DNA of 5,792 nt from Candidatus Firestonebacteria bacterium RIFOXYA2_FULL_40_8. Lineage in GTDB: Bacteria > Oederibacteriota > D2-FULL-39-29. Position 1 is the first letter of the stretch. The number at the start of each line of letters is the position of its first letter. The notes under the pieces are model-generated. The model worked only from the letters and a program-made list of their open reading frames with translations. It was not told the DNA's origin and did no database searches. Positions 5,364-5,792 of the stretch are shown one piece after another. The position numbers were made by a program, and so were the translations under genes. The stretch covers positions 1-5,792 of the forward strand of contig MFGS01000151.1 of the NCBI GenBank assembly GCA_001778355.1, read 5' to 3'.

Positions 5364-5564
5364 CTATAAGACCTCAGGTTTTTCTATTCTCATTAATATC
5401 CTGTAGTGACTCCACGATAATTCCGCACACAGTGTGTGCAGAATGTTTGCTCCTGAACCAATATCAACCATATCGAGGATATCCTCGAAATGGTCTGTTA
5501 CTTTATGATTACTATTAGCGCATGCTTTCTTTGCTTTCGCAATAACAGGCAGAAAATGGCAATA
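5364..5564 (-). pseudogene. chimeric remnant: DinD-like segment fused to a YhcG/DUF1016 fragment
   Basis: The minus strand is open for 66 codons between a stop at 5567-5565 and TAG at 5366-5364, with no suitable start. The first part, HFLPVIAKAKKACANSNH then KVTDHFEDILDMVDIGSGA, closely follows the E. coli DinD pattern as I recall it (HFIPV..RAKEAC, DHFEEILDMVKIGS). It then runs straight into ILHTLCAELSWSHYRILMRI and EKPEVL, the diagnostic LSWSHYR segment of the other common YhcG/DUF1016 subtype. DinD proteins are near 270 residues and YhcG near 350, so most of both is missing. The likeliest origin is a deletion that joined two neighbouring accessory genes. The YhcG piece differs from the matching segment of the intact gene (LVAEIPWGQNIIIFSKI), so it is not a local duplicate. 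Confidence 0.75.
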
Positions 5565-5617
5565 TTAAGTAAAATGGTATTTTAATATTTGCCCCTTGCT
5601 TTTCTCTTTATACTATA

Positions 5618-5646
5618 TTTTTACATCCGGCAGGACTTTTTGTCAA
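5618..5646 (-). promoter_or_regulatory. probable old promoter of the dinD-like gene
   Basis: A perfect TTGACA (5646-5641) is followed after 17 bases by TAAAAA (5623-5618) on the minus strand. A Shine-Dalgarno-like AAGGGG follows near 5597-5592, but no start codon stands at a workable distance before the remnant. This suggests that the regulatory region survived while the start of the gene was lost. Confidence 0.4.
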
Positions 5647-5723
5647 GAAAAAACAATGTATTACCGCCTATTTTTAGCGTAAATCACTAGAAAACCCACG
5701 GGCGTGAGAGGCTGTGCCAAAAG

Positions 5724-5752
5724 TTGCAAAAAGATGTTCTTTGATATATACT
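5724..5752 (+). promoter_or_regulatory. plus-strand promoter of the gene at the right edge
   Basis: TTGCAA (5724-5729) and TATACT (5747-5752) are separated by exactly 17 bases, a good match to a housekeeping promoter. A start near 5759 would leave a leader of about 19 bases before ATG 5778. Confidence 0.5.
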
Positions 5753-5777
5753 TGGAAAAAAGCTTTTCAGGAGAAAA

Positions 5778-5792
5778 ATGGCATATATCAAA
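5778..5792 (+). CDS. first five codons of a gene, probably a transposase
   Basis: AGGAG (5769-5773) stands four bases before ATG 5778, and the frame reads MAYIK to the window edge. It is the only plus-strand gene start I support. Its place just inside an IS-like terminus makes a transposase the best guess, but five residues cannot confirm this. Confidence 0.45.

Larger units (their letters stand above)
5708..5792 (+). mobile_element. probable left end of an insertion sequence
   Basis: GAGGCTGTGCCAAAAGTTGC, beginning at about 5708, has the look of an IS terminal inverted repeat (G-rich start, then CTGTGCCAAAA). A promoter, a ribosome binding site and a gene start follow within 85 bases, all pointing inwards, the standard compact layout of an IS. 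The IS1634-type families are one possibility. The right end, the transposase body and any target duplication lie outside the window, so this is inference from a short stretch. Confidence 0.4.

Noticed and set aside
5422..5442. Inverted repeat GCACAC-AGT-GTGTGC, considered as a terminator or binding site
   Set aside because: No T-run on either side, and it lies in the codons for LHTLCAE of the YhcG fragment.
5467..5494. Near-perfect 28-base palindrome centred on TCGAGGATATCCTCGA, considered as an operator
   Set aside because: It falls inside the DinD-like remnant and encodes its DHFEDILDM segment, so codon constraint explains the sequence. No second copy occurs in the window.

Overview
The window reads as a fragment of a Gram-negative (diderm) bacterial chromosome, moderately AT-rich. 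Outer-membrane barrel, SBBP-repeat and FlgD-type C-terminal domains occurring together are common in little-cultured lineages such as Elusimicrobiota, Omnitrophota and related candidate phyla. I infer that kind of host from protein style only and cannot name a taxon.

Layout. Every intact gene is on the minus strand, so transcription runs from right to left. Positions 1-4030 form an export block. It holds a PorV/PorQ-like outer-membrane barrel gene (2969-3946) that overlaps by four bases a seven-repeat SBBP propeller protein with a FlgD-like tail (1494-2972). Next comes an exported HExxH metallopeptidase-like protein, also with a FlgD-like tail (267-1331), and then the first 23 codons of another signal-peptide protein leaving the left edge (1-69). 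Three near-identical promoter-like elements (about 4002-4030, 1372-1400 and 200-228), each with exactly 17 bases between its two boxes, lie upstream of these transcription units. All three units begin with GTG. I read this as a small co-regulated set of envelope and secreted proteins.

Positions 4058-5366 are accessory. An intact YhcG/DUF1016-family PD-(D/E)XK nuclease-like gene (4250-5293) is flanked by REP-like hairpins and short imperfect direct repeats. One hairpin core (24 bases, 23 identical) recurs at 86-109 in the leader of the leftmost gene.

Positions 5364-5792 are decayed and mobile DNA. A 66-codon open stretch is a chimeric remnant, with a DinD-like segment joined in frame to a fragment of a second, different YhcG-type protein. 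At the right edge an insertion-sequence-like terminus (about 5708) is followed by a plus-strand promoter, a ribosome binding site and the first five codons of a gene, probably a transposase.

The most useful new observations are the three-copy promoter family, the dinD/yhcG fusion remnant, the translationally coupled barrel and propeller genes, and the palindrome family shared between the secretion block and the yhcG island. I see no rRNA, tRNA or CRISPR array, and no convincing intrinsic terminator.
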